Assembly (NCBI GenBank): GCA_015179125.1
Contig: WHVA01000347.1
Coordinates: forward strand, 60,597-124,596
Length of the DNA: 64,000 nt
Origin: Gautieria morchelliformis
Lineage: Eukaryota > Basidiomycota > Agaricomycetes > Gomphales > Gomphaceae
Reading direction: 5' to 3'
The notes under the pieces: model-generated
The model's database searches: none
The model's input: only the letters and a program-made list of their open reading frames with translations
Told to the model about the DNA's origin: nothing
Position numbers and translations under genes: made by a program
Shown: positions 33,223 to 44,725 of the stretch, piece by piece
Numbering within the stretch: the first letter of the stretch is position 1
How the letters are laid out: each line of letters opens with the position of its first letter

Positions 33223-33633
33223 TCAACCAGCCAGAAGGGAATCTTGAATCTTCGCAAACACCTGGTATATAATCTCTCATACTTCTCCAGCAAAGCAATA
33301 TCCTCCGCCCGAGTTTCCTGCAGCCCGGTGATCTCAAGGAGCATTGCACCTGCTCTTCCCCACCGGGTTACTGTGGAGGAGAGTTTCCGGGGCTCAGACA
33401 TATCTGGGAAAATATCCAGAGGTGCCAGAGCTGCACATATAGCCGTTGCCGCACTGTAGGCAGAGATTGTGAAGAAGGGTGAACCAGTCATGCGACACTA
33501 AAAATTAAGTCAACACACCAGATCATGAGAGAACGGCTGTTCATAGGAACATGTGTCATCCAGTTGAAACCCATAGCTGTGACAACTTGCCTGTTTGCGC
33601 CAGTACATACGCTGGAGGGTCTGCGGAAGACAT
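33223..33633 (-). pseudogene. ERG27 copy B, exons 2-4 deleted
   Basis: Minus-strand exon 1 (from the ATG at 33633) lacks 11 nt of the glycine-rich coding segment present in copy A. Intron 1 then runs straight into the middle of intron 4 (GAACAG followed by TTCTCTCATGATC), so about 990 bp carrying exons 2, 3 and 4, including NAG and YxxxK, are missing. The last exon (MTGSPFFTISAYSAATAI...) is still open. The protein cannot be a working reductase. Confidence 0.9.
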
Positions 33634-35216
33634 ATATTGGTGAGGATGCTGTACAGTGGTTGAAAAAGAATTTATATCCTCTATTCAATGACGAGTGCTT
33701 CTATATGGCCCGCACGGACTTTCCGGCGGGCGGCATCTCGTAGATCAGGCCTCAGCACTCAGCAGCCGCAGAACACCACCCCGACAACCCTCTAGGCTCT
33801 CAAGCCGCTTCTTCTCCGTCAGGGAGATTTCGCGTTGTCAGGGGATGAGCGCGATTTACCATGAGAACATGTAGTAAGTAGTCTGCGTTCTGCGGTTGGT
33901 GCTCAGGGCGTTTTGCAAACACAAAGGACACCGGGCAAAATTGTGAGGACAGGATGAAATTGGTCTTCGAGGCGGATCCGCGGAAGCGCCTCTACCAGAA
34001 CTTATTCCGGTGGTAAGTGGCACGACCATGATATACACTCTCCTGTCTTCTTGTTCAATCATCTATCTCTCATGAAAAGATGCTGCAGGTCTACTTGTCT
34101 TAAAGGCCCCTCCTTCAGCTTCGCCTTTGCATAATATTACGCTGCCTTTGCGTCCTTTGGCGCCATCTACTGCAAGGTCGGGGCTCGACGATCCGATATC
34201 GAAAGCTTTCTCTGAGACGTTGGTGCTGGGAATAGATTATGACGAAGCTGAAATATAGTCTTTATGGTGCCACTCTTTACTCTTTCACCCGCCCAGTGGA
34301 AATGATTTTGTCCCGTGGATTTCATTGCTGCACGCCTCGTCTTCGTTTTCGCCCGTACCTGCACAATAGATCGGTCTCCGTGCCCTAGAAGGTTCGACGA
34401 TAAGAAGTGTCACCAGGAGAAGCAAGCGAGTGCCTTTGACGACGATCTCAGACTGCATGTCGGCATTTCCACTACCCTCACCTGTCGGCACTTCCACTAC
34501 CCTCACCGAGATCCTGGAGGACGGTGACGAATCACCCTCTTGCTCAATCTCGAATTCAAGCGGCAATGTGGCTAGCACTTCCGCGGAGACATTTGTCGTT
34601 TTAACCAACAAGCGTGAGTTCCACCAACGGGTCGCTGAGCACCCTCCCAGGCTTCGCGTCCTTACCATCCGAAAGTGGAGCACTGGCGGCGTCACCCGTC
34701 TCATGATCTGGATACAAAAGATGCTCACCTGAAACAGAAAGAGACGTCTCTAATCTCCAGGCACATTTCTTTGGTCTGAACAGGCTCTGGGGAAGCAGAT
34801 TGTGAAAGTAGTGTCCTAGCCGAGAGCGACGTCTGTACATGTTCTCTTCCACCAACGAGTCCAACGTCAGCCGGACCTGGCTTTGGAAAGAGCTCTGGTA
34901 CAGCTTTCCCTGACACTGAACCTCTGCTCAAGATGCGCGAGATCAAGTAGGAGATATATTGTATACTACCACTACCAGGCGGGAGGGGTCAGAGGCTTGT
35001 GCCGAGAAGTTTGAGATTATCTTATTCAAGCAAGGAAGTAGCAGTTGATTGAGTACAAATGGACCCGCTCGGGACAAAAATTATACATCTCAACGAAACA
35101 ATCGTGAATATATGATATCAAGAACAGAATATATATACTTTCACCGGAAAAATACGTACAATCACGACCTTGAGGAACACGATCCGTCTGCCAAAGCACG
35201 AATCTAAACCCTTGGC
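33634..35216. other. Duplicated intergenic DNA with extra unassigned sequence
   Basis: It corresponds to 7916-8690 of copy A but is about 800 bp longer. The additional sequence (roughly 33840-34500) has no open gene. A 25-bp direct repeat (TCGGCA(C/T)TTCCACTACCCTCACC) lies at about 34460-34508. Copy A has one equivalent. Confidence 0.5.
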
Positions 35217-35752
35217 TTATCTCTCTTCTGCACCTCTACCGAGTGTGGTTCCCTCGCTGGGGGTTTGCACATCTGAAAATGTGTGCAGTTCATATGTTAA
35301 TGTGCTTGATGATGTCCCAGTCCCATGCACATGGGACTTGAGATTTCCTCGAATGTTCAAGACGAGTCTAATGTGAGTCAGGCATGCATGCGTTACGACA
35401 TGAGAGCCGAGTTTAAAACTACATGTTTGTAACGTACCGGGAACACATCACTGATTGCAGAGATTGTGTGAGACTAGCCCAAACAAATTGAAAGGTTAAT
35501 TCAGCAGCAAAGAAAGACTGGATGATGACAAACAATGTCAACAGTTGTAAAAGCTCAACCTGTATAATTCGTGAATACTATATGCTGAATGAGACACATC
35601 ATAACACTCGAACCGGCGCAGTGGAAAAAATCACAGTATTGGCTACTGAGATGCCTACAGAACATCACAGTGAATATACGGTGCCTCGACAATGTGGAGG
35701 TTTGTCTTACCAAATATCACTGAGGCAGCGGTAGCTCTTGTTTAGTTCTCTT

Positions 35753-36000
35753 TGTTGGAGTAAGGATGGATAAGCATAGGACGCAGCGCCGGGGCTGGTA
35801 ACCCGCGACCCGGACTAGTAGTTACATAGGTTGTCTCGGTCGTAGCTGACCGAGCTGGTATATCTAGTAGATTCGTAGGTAGCGGTACCTCAGTGAAGTA
35901 TCTATTCACTGAGGTACGCATCACCCTTTGTATATCGTCGAGTACGATGCTCACCCCTGTGTAGCTTACACTACACAGCTACTGCGCAATAACCCTGACA
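35753..36000 (+). repeat. 5' LTR of copia element 2 (248 bp)
   Basis: TG...CA ends. A hairpin at 35885-35917 (13-bp stem, 7-nt loop) corresponds to the one in copia element 1 LTRs. The primer-binding site GGTTATGGGCCC follows directly at 36001, with the gag ATG at 36005. Confidence 0.93.
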
Positions 36001-36004
36001 GGTT

Positions 36005-39000
36005 ATGGGCCCCGCAGAGCCCACCACGTCGTCCTCCACCATGAAGTCGTTTATCGTACCCAAGCTTGCCCAAGACGGCACAAACTGGGTTACCTGGAAG
36101 AGTCAAACGTTAGCCACGCTAGCGTCGACTCGAGGCGCGAAACGGCACCTGGAGGGGGTTGCCCAGATTCCCCCCCCGATCCCCACTTATCCCGACGGTC
36201 ACACCCTAACGGACGAGCAGGAGGAGGAACTGGAGAGTGTAGAGAAACGCTGGGACGATTACAACCAGCGCGAGGCCACGATTATGGCCCAAATATTCAC
36301 TACTGTCCCTGACAGTGTTCTCATCGAGGTCCAGAACCTATCAACAGCGAAGGAGGTCTGGGATGCGGTATGTGTGAAGCATGAGACAAGGGCGCTCACC
36401 GTCAAAGTAGACATGCGGCGCCGGATGTACGAGCTCAAGTGCGAAGACGCGTCGAAAGTCCACATGCACCTGGAAACCCTCATGAGGATGCAGGAGCAAC
36501 TGGAAGGGATGAATGCCGGACTTACAGATGACGACCTGACTACCGTTATCTTAGGCTCACTCCCCAAGTTGTATTGCTCGCTGATCAATGCGATCATGAT
36601 GTCCACGGCACACGCTAAAGCCAAGTTGGACCCGGATCAGGTGGTTAGTACGCTAATCGAGGAATTCGAGAGACTTACCATCGAGGAGCGCCAACTGAAG
36701 GCAAATGAGAATGCCCTGGCCGTGGCAAGTCACAGGCACGCGGCAGCACCTCCAACACCACCAGCACCACGAAGTCCGACGTGGAGTGCTGGAAGTGCGG
36801 GAAGAAGGGGCACGTTAAGGCCGAGTGCCGCTCCAAAGCTAAGAAGAAAGAAAAGAAGGATGATGATAAGAAGGGGGGGGACTCAGCGAACACGGTGGCG
36901 GAGAGCGAGGGATTCGCTTTCACCACGACGTTCGCCGGACCCACGCTCGCGCTAGGAACGAGCCCATTGACGGGACAGGAGGTCGACATCTATGATTCAG
37001 GAGTGTCAGGGCACATGTCACCGAACAGGCATCGGTTCCTCACCTTCAGAGAGATCACGCCGCGCGCGATCAACATGGCAGACAAGACAGTCTTCAAGGC
37101 CGTAGGGATGGGCCGCATGAAGGTCGGGATCCCTAACGGGAAAACAACAACGCACATCATACTAAAGGACGTACTGTATTGCCCAGACTTAGCATTTACC
37201 CTGGTATCCTTGGCACGCTGCGACGCAGCAGGATACTCGGTCCTGTCGAAGGACCAAAAATGCCTGATCCGGGACACGAAGGGAACACTGCTCGGGCAGG
37301 TCCCACTCTCGAACAGACTCTACAAGGCGGAGCACAGTTCGACAGCGGCGGCGGCGGAGGTAGCACGAAAAAGACTCACATTGGATGAATACACCACCGC
37401 ATGGGTCACATCTCGCCGCAAGTCACCCGGAAACTCATCCAGGATGGGACGGTTACGGGACTGGACGTCGACATGTCCAGCCAACCAAGCCTGTGCACGG
37501 CGTGTGCGCAGGCCAAGCCGACACACAAGCCCGTCCCGCAGAAGCGGGAGGGACACGATCCAGCACCTTCGGTGAGAAGGTGCACTCAGACGTGTGGGGG
37601 CTGGCAAACCCGCAGAGCTACGACGGGAAGGAGTACTTTGTCAGCTTCACAGACGACCACAACAGGTGGACTTACCTGGTGCCGATAGCGCACAAGAGTG
37701 AGGCATTCGCCTGCTATAAACAATACAAGGCCTGGGTGGAGACTCAGCATGGTGCGAAGATAAAGAAGTTACAGACTGACTGTGGGGGAGAGTATCTCTC
37801 CCAGGAGTTTACAAGTCACCCAAAAACAAAGGGGACGGTTAGGAGCCTTACTGTGCATGACACGCCGGAGGAGAACGGCCTGTCAGAGAGGCTGAACAGG
37901 ATGCTACTGGAGCATGCACGGGCCATGCATCTCACAGTAGGCCTGCCGAAATACCTCTGGACCGAGTCGGTCCAGCACGGAGTGTGGCTAAAAAACTGCT
38001 CGTCAACGCGTGCGCTCGACAGCAAAACCCCCTATGAGCTGGTTCACGGCACCAAGCCAGATCTAAGGGACTTACCTGAGTGGGGCACACGAGTTTTTGT
38101 CTTGAAACAGGACAGTGGCAAGTTAGAGGCTAGAGCCAAGGAGGGAAGGTGGGTGGGGTATAGCGACGAAAGTAAAGGGCACAGGGTTTACTGGCCCGGG
38201 AAACGCTGCGTCACCGTCGAACGTAATGTCATGTTCGATACCCCTGTCCTAGTTACGCCTGCCGATGCGCCGGCTGAGGGGGAGTCTTCCACCGGCAGCC
38301 AGGACATCAGCAGAGCCCCACAGGACCCACAGCAGCCACAGCCACAGCACGCGGCCCAGGGAAAAATACACCCACTACAGGGACTCAAGACCCCCAATCC
38401 CCCAGCGACCCACCACAAGGCAGAGGGCAACACGCACTGAAACCGTCGGCCTATGTGCGAGGCATTGCGGACGGCACCGGCAGCAGCACGGGATGCGCGA
38501 ACGCACCCGCATACCCACGAGGGTTACCCATACCCTCAAACACGTCCGCACTAGTCACCCTCGTCAAGCTAGAGGAGGGCCAGGAGGACGGGTGGGGGGG
38601 GGTTCAGATTGCCAGATTGCACCTTGAGCCGCCCATTCGAATACTTGATGGCGGCAGTGGCAAACAACGTGGGACTCAACCCCACGAGCCTCAATGACGC
38701 ACGATCCCGCGACGACTGGCCGCACTGGGACGCGTCCATCAGACGGGAGCTGGACCAGCACGTGAGGTTGAAGACATGGGACCTCGTGGAACCCCCGGAC
38801 GGCGTAAATATCATCGGGAGCAGACTTGTGTTCCACTATAAACACGATGCGGACGGCAAGGTGGTAAACTACAAAACCCAGCTCATTGCGCAAGGGTTTA
38901 CACAAGCAGAAGGTATAGACTACACAGAGACCTTCTCCCCCACCGCCAAACTTTCCGCTATACGCATAATAGTGGCTATCGCAGTCAGAAATGACTGGGA

Positions 39001-41611
39001 ACTGGAACAGACCGACATAGACGGCACGTACCTAAATGCACCGATTACGGAGACGGTTTACATGAGACAGCCGAAGGGATATGAGACTCCTGGCAGGGAA
39101 CACCATGTGTGCCGTCTCAACCGAGCGATCTATGGACTTAAGCAGTCCGGGAGGGAATGGTACGAGATGCTGAGCGGCATCATGTACCGATTCAGATTCA
39201 CGCGTTGCGAAGTAGAGCACGCTGTTTTCCACAGGTACGCCGGGCAGGATGTCCTCATCGTCGCAGTGGACGTCGACGACTTGACCATGGTGGGGAACTC
39301 GAGGGACGCGATCCGGCAGTTCAAGGACGAGCTGCGTACCGTCCTGAAGATAAAAGACATGGGCGACCTACACTGGTTGCGGGGGATAGAGGTCAAATGG
39401 GACTGCACGCTATGTACTATCTCGTTCTCTCAGCGTGCGTATGTGCAGAAAATACTGGAGAGGTTCAATCTGCAGGATGCGAACCAACTCGGCACCCCAC
39501 TCGATCCCCACCACAGACTATCCTCGACCCAATCCCCCTCCACCCCGTGCCAGTATGACAACATGCATAACGTGCCGTACAGAGAGGCCATCGGGTCACT
39601 CATGTATGCGGCATTAGGCACGCGCCCAGACATTTCGTTCGCCGTGTCGTTTCTGGCGCAGTTCATGCAGAACCCGGGAAGACCGCACTGGGATGCAGTG
39701 AAGCACGTCTTCCGCTACCTGAAGGGCACAAGGGACATGTGCCTCGTCATCGGTGGTTCACAGAGCGGCCTGGAGGCCTTTTCGGACGCGGACAGGGCGT
39801 CCCAGGAACACCGCCACTCTATCTTGGGGTACGTATTCACCATAGCGGCGGAGCCGTCTCCTGGAGCTCTAAGAAACAACTGATTGTTGCGCTATCTACA
39901 ATGGAGGCGGAGTATATCGCTGCGACACACGCAGCGAAGGAAGCACTGTGGATACGTGCGTTCTTGTTTTGGAACCCTTCAAGACTTTGGTGTTAGAGCT
40001 AACACCTTGGTCTATCAGAACGTGTCGTATACGAAACTGCAAGAATATTAGACACTACTGGTGTAATGAATAACAAACTATTAGTTTGTAGGTTCGAGGA
40101 TGACTATCGGGGTCCAAGTATTCCAAAAAGAGAGGAATGGCTTTCGCAGGAGAGTTTGTAAGTGGGCTGACCCGATTAACGTCAATGCACTGCAATAAAC
40201 AAGTGACTGGTTTTTGGGTAGTGACTTGTGAAAGTCTCTGAACAGGAAAATCGACTGATCAGATCGTCTCGGGTATTGGAGTGCTAATTGGCAAGAAAAT
40301 CGATTGACAACCTCACTCTGCAGAATTTCACCTAGAGGGTTAGTCTGGGTGGCTAAGTAGAAAAGCAACTACTTAACTGAGAATTAATACACTAAGCAAG
40401 TGTAATAACCCTAGCTGGGGTTAGCAGCCTGGTAAGCTGTGCAAGCTTGGCAAGTCACGCAAGGTGCATTGGATAGAAGATGGTAGATTGGCTGATGAAA
40501 AGGCAGGCAAAAGAGCCTCCTTTTATATTGTAATGTACATGAGCTTAGTAAGCAGGTAGAACCTTCTATTTATTAATGGAATGGAGGGAGCAGCTTGTGG
40601 AAGCTGGAAGAAAGTATAGGAAGGTTCTGGGTGTTTCCAGATGACTTACAGTGTTTCCTACCAATCACAGCTTGATTTGTCAGGAATGACTCACTGATCA
40701 GAGTCATGTGACTTGGCACAGCTTGGTTGAGTTATGTACTCCTGACTCTCCAAGATGTGCCTGGTTTGGTTGAGTCACTGAGGCTGTACCTTCAGTTATG
40801 ACTTTGGCACTCAGAGGCTTAGTAAGCAAACCTGAGCCAATTAGTGCTCTGTAGCCACAATAACCAAGGGCTTTGCACTGCCTTGCACAGCCTGATACAG
40901 CCTTGTTGTCATGACTGACCAAGATCCCCACTGTTTGGTTCAGCCAAACAGGCTGCATAGTTGCTATGGCTGCATATAGCAACAGATTGAGGCTCAGCTG
41001 GAATTACTGGGAGAGCCATCCTGCCGGACTTGTGGGCGCTTGAGTGGCCGGTAAGTCCGAAATTAAGGTACCGCCGAGGTGACCGGCGGAGTTTGAAATG
41101 GAAAGTCCGTGACAGAGTTGTGGGTGCAAATGGACACACAACTCTGCAATAGCAGAAATAAGGCAGTATGGGCCAAATAAATTGCGGAAAAATAGGGAAA
41201 AATAGGGGAACGATGGAGGGATGTTTGAAATACTCCCACAATTTCTTATAGCTTCGTGTATATGCTATAACTCGTGAAAAAGTGGAAATACACCAGTATG
41301 AGCCCTTTGTAGCTGGTTGAACAGCTGATTCCCCAACAGTTCTTGGCCGACACGCACGCCCACTAGAAAAGCCCATCACCATCCATCTAGACAATATCTC
41401 TGCGATATCCATCACGAAGAACGACGAATACCACCCCTGGACGAAGCACATTGACATAAGGTACCATTTCATATGTCACGCCACACGAGAGGGGCTCATA
41501 CACGTCGACTACGTCCCGACGGGCGATATGGCCGCCGATATGTTCACTAAAGCCCTCCCGCGACACAAGGTCGAGCACCTGAACGCGATGGTTGGACTGC
41601 GTCATGCTTAA
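36005..41611 (+). pseudogene. Copia element 2 gag-pol, multiply frameshifted
   Basis: Recognisable in order are gag (MGPAEPTTSSS, WVTWKSQTLATL), the knuckle CWKCGKKGHVKAEC, protease YDSGVSGHMSP, integrase zinc site HHRMGH...CTACAQAK, core TDCGGEYLSQEF, HDTPEENGLSERLN, RT QTDIDGTYLN, YGLKQSGREWY and VDVDDLT, and RNase [17 protein letters not shown]. Frame changes occur near 36720, 37390, 37556, 38430, 38620 and 39845. RNase H is split by the insertion at 39965-41338 and resumes with HLDNISAIS, ending in LNAMVGLRHA just before the purine tract. The element is dead. Confidence 0.9.
39965..41338. mobile_element. 1,374-bp LTR-like insertion inside copia element 2
   Basis: The insert starts TGTTTTGGAACC and ends CCCCAACA and is flanked by the 5-bp repeat GTTCT (39960-39964, 41339-41343). 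It interrupts RNase H at a point where copia element 1 is continuous. TG...CA ends and a 5-bp TSD fit a large solo LTR or a small non-autonomous LTR element. No frame longer than 187 codons and no gag/pol motif is present, and no internal repeat marks two LTRs. A TTTATATTG box lies near 40522. Confidence 0.85.
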
Positions 41612-41618
41612 GGGGGAG

Positions 41619-41809
41619 TGTTGGAGTAAGGATGGATAAGCATAGGACGCAGGGCTGCGGCTGGTAACCCGCGACCCGGACTAGTAGTTACATAGGTTGT
41701 CTCGGTCGTAGCTGCTGGTATATCTAGTAGACTCGTAGGTAGCGGTACCTCAGTGAAGTATCTATTCACTGAGCTTACACTACACAGCTACTGCGCAATA
41801 ACCCTGACA
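41619..41809 (+). repeat. 3' LTR of copia element 2 (191 bp, deleted)
   Basis: It starts TGTTGGAG right after the tract AAGGGGGAG and ends CCTGACA. Compared with the 5' LTR it lacks about 51 bp after TTCACTGAG, which removes one arm of the conserved hairpin. Confidence 0.93.
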
Positions 41810-43024
41810 CTCTTTGCATAAACACTCCCGTACCTCAAACTACTCACCGGCAAAGTATAGGAAGCCTGTACAGCATGTTCAGAGTGAGTACATGAGACTG
41901 TTTGACATTTGCTGCCAGCGGTGGAGACCTACCATCCCTGTAAATGATAGTGAGAAGGGATGTTTGTACCTCATCTTTCGCTGAGGAAAATATTGTATGT
42001 GAGATGTCCACAAGTGGTACATGGGGTGTCGTATGTACCGTGCTGGATGGCCCTTATCAACGTTAAAAGTACCAATACTAATATAGAGACTTGCATCAAA
42101 TTTTTCCAATGTATGAGACAGCTGCGGCAAAAAACACACCTGAATCACTGACCAGAAGAGGAACCCAAAAGGGCGTCGCCAATGCCTCGCAACTTTTTGA
42201 ATATTCAGCAACAAAACCTGTCAAAATTCCAGGAAGCGGCGTAGGAATGTCTGTCATTCCTGGGTTAGACCATGTATTCTCACATACATTATGCGAGCAT
42301 GAAATCACATTTCTGCCCCACGTGAATTGCACCACCAAGCCCAAACATAGCCAACATGCAAGTCTATTGGAAAGAGATGAATACAAGTAAGACATAAGAG
42401 GCTCTGACTGGTAGACTCACACCGCATACCACAGCAAGGATGATACCAACAGTCCGGTTTCGGCGATATAATGCATATGTTCGACCGGCTAGAATAGCTT
42501 TATGTTCGGTTTTATGAGCAGAATACAAATAAGGCGGGCGATAATCAGTGACTGACCTTCAACTGCAGAGAGTTGAATGATACTCCCTACGACATTAATG
42601 GCATACCATACCGTACAGCTAGAAGGTATCAACCTGTCGGATCAACAGGAAAACAATGCAGAAAGACAAGTTTCTGACAACTGTGCTCATTGCATCAAGC
42701 TTAGTATGGATACAGGGTATGAAACAACGAACATGGGGGGAAATAGTTGGGTTCAACAACGCTGCACCATGCACAGTCAGTTCTAGCCTGCCTGATGAGT
42801 TTTGAAAAATGTACTATTCAGGCTGATAATAAGGAATGTCAAGCCAAAGTAGCGATTCTAAATTGCTGCCCATGTCAGATCCCAGGCTGGGATATGTCAA
42901 AACCACTCACACTCAGATACAGGCACTTTCCCACTGTCCATTCTGAACTCCAGATAAGGTGGATCTGATGGGAGATTAAGATCATCAAATAAGCATATAC
43001 AACTCTAACTGTCGCACCTCATCC

Positions 43025-44725
43025 CCAGTGAGAATCGACTCGGATCCAGGGAGGTCACAGTGGTTCAGGCCAGTGAAACCCGCAGTCCCGGTCTGATCAT
43101 GCTGGATCACAAAAGTGATACCATTTTTATCGGTTCACCTAGGTTCAGACTGGTTCAGGGCGGATGAATAGATGTTTTTATATACGATGCTATCGGTTCA
43201 GAGAAGATGCCAATGGATGGTCCACAGCTAGGGATCAAATCTGTTCATATCGGTATGTAAGTATTTACTACTTTGCTAACAGCTGGGCACCAATCCCAGC
43301 ACATTCACCACTCTCGACAATCCCACCAAATCCCCCACTCCAAAATGCCCCACCCGTTCGCCACCACCGGTACATGAAGAAAGACTGATAAGAAAAGATA
43401 ATGATAGTGTGCTGGAAAATGCAAAGGTCACTGCATGCAAGGGAGAACAAGGAAGAGTAACTTGCGAGTATGCAAGAACGATCCGCAGGCGCGTTAAGTG
43501 AGAGTAGATGAAGTAAAGCTGTTCAAATCGGGTTTGAGGGCGCTTGCCTTGTTGTGAAGGCCCAGGTTGATCTAGAAGTGTAGTGTACCATTAGTGAAGC
43601 CACAGCAATGCAACCATAAGCAGACTCACTGCCTTCTTCTTGTCTGCTTCAACTAGCCTCCTCGCACTCTTGAATTCCCCTTGGGTTACTTTGATGATCA
43701 TGGCAACAGTTGACGGCGAATAAGTTCCTAGATGGCATTAGCCACAATGTTTGAGGAACTGCATGACGTGTAGTACTTACCTTGCACTGTGGCCGGTTTT
43801 GTTCATACCCTACTTCTTGGTCACAATGCCAGTGGTGGTGGAGGCACGAAAGTCCTTGGACCCTGAGTCGAGTGTGAGGAAGAAGTGCGCTTCTTATTGC
43901 ACCTGTAGCTAGTGCTGGCGGCATGATGTAAAATGTGGACAGTGTCAAATAACTCACAAAGGATTAATGATCTGCTAAGATAATTGATATGCACATGAGT
44001 AATCACATAATTACGAGGGGAGGCTACATCACTTACTGTAGACAAAGACAGCCCATTTCCCACAGCAGCAGTGGGAGACATAAGAGTTTGGCATTACTGA
44101 ACTGCATGGATAGAAAACCTCCTATATGCATGGCAATATGGACTAGGGAAGTCAACAACTTACTGGAAAAAGACATAGCAGCTCTTAAAACCGGCAGTGG
44201 TTGCATTTGGACTTGCCATGAGGATCTAATTCAGCGAGATCCGAGGTAGATAACACACGCTCACATTGGGAAATGAAGAGCTATGGAGAAGCCGATGGAG
44301 CCTGGGGAGCATGTTATGCCCACAGAAGTCGCCGCTCATCGTGGTGGAGGAGGCGAAGACGTGTAGTATGTTTGCATGTATTTGCTGTGTCTGATTTCAA
44401 GTTGGCTGCCACAGTAGTGACCAGGTGAGAGGAGATCGGTGCAGATCTGCCTGGACTTGAAGAAGTTGAGGTTTTGATTTCGTGAAGAGCATGTTGTCCA
44501 AAGTAAAAGTTTGCATGCATGCTTTGAAAAAAAAACTCGCAAGTCTTGAAAATTTAAAGTTTAGAATGCCCTATTTTCAATGTCTGGAGACGGTGCTGTC
44601 ATATCTCGCCATTTAGATTCCTCATATTTCAAAACGTTTCTAAAATGAATCTTAAAATCAACCCGTGATTTATCCCTATAAAATTAGAATGTCCCACGCA
44701 TCGACTTGATTCTCTGCGCGCATCA
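43025..44725. other. Unassigned DNA
   Basis: GGTTCA-type words recur around 43060-43200. Short frames (43649-43957, 43989-44249) have no recognisable domain. Nothing specific can be supported. Confidence 0.4.

Larger units (their letters stand above)
35753..41809 (+). mobile_element. Ty1/copia retrotransposon 2, full length, heavily mutated
   Basis: LTRs 35753-36000 (248 bp) and 41619-41809 (191 bp, with a roughly 51-bp and a smaller internal deletion) start TGTTGGAG and end CCTGACA, with TSD CTCTT at 35748-35752 and 41810-41814. Copy A of the duplication shows the empty target with one CTCTT (in reverse, about 7390-7400). The interior has gag-pol in copia order with at least six frameshifts and a 1,374-bp insertion. 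It is related to copia element 1 in protein but has different LTRs. Confidence 0.95.
35217..43010 (-). pseudogene. DUF6533 membrane protein gene, copy B, truncated and interrupted
   Basis: On the minus strand, family segments seen in copy A recur: SEWTVGKCLYL at about 42930, the R.YALY exon near 42450, EALATPFWVPLLVSDSG near 42140 and the LVLNIRG-like last exon near 35330. The first exons before the VRLIW segment are outside the duplicated block, so there is no start. Copia element 2 splits the gene between the LY.DG and last-exon regions. It cannot be functional. Confidence 0.8.
31349..43024. repeat. Segmental duplication, copy B (inverted relative to 6172-11920)
   Basis: The order on the plus strand is ERG26, broken ERG27 (minus) and DUF6533 remains (minus), the mirror image of copy A. 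It is about 5.9 kb longer because it contains copia element 2 (35753-41809), and it carries extra unassigned DNA around 33840-34500. Homology ends in GATGAGGTGCGAC near 43024. Divergence is a few percent, so the duplication is older than the insertion of copia element 2. Confidence 0.88.
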
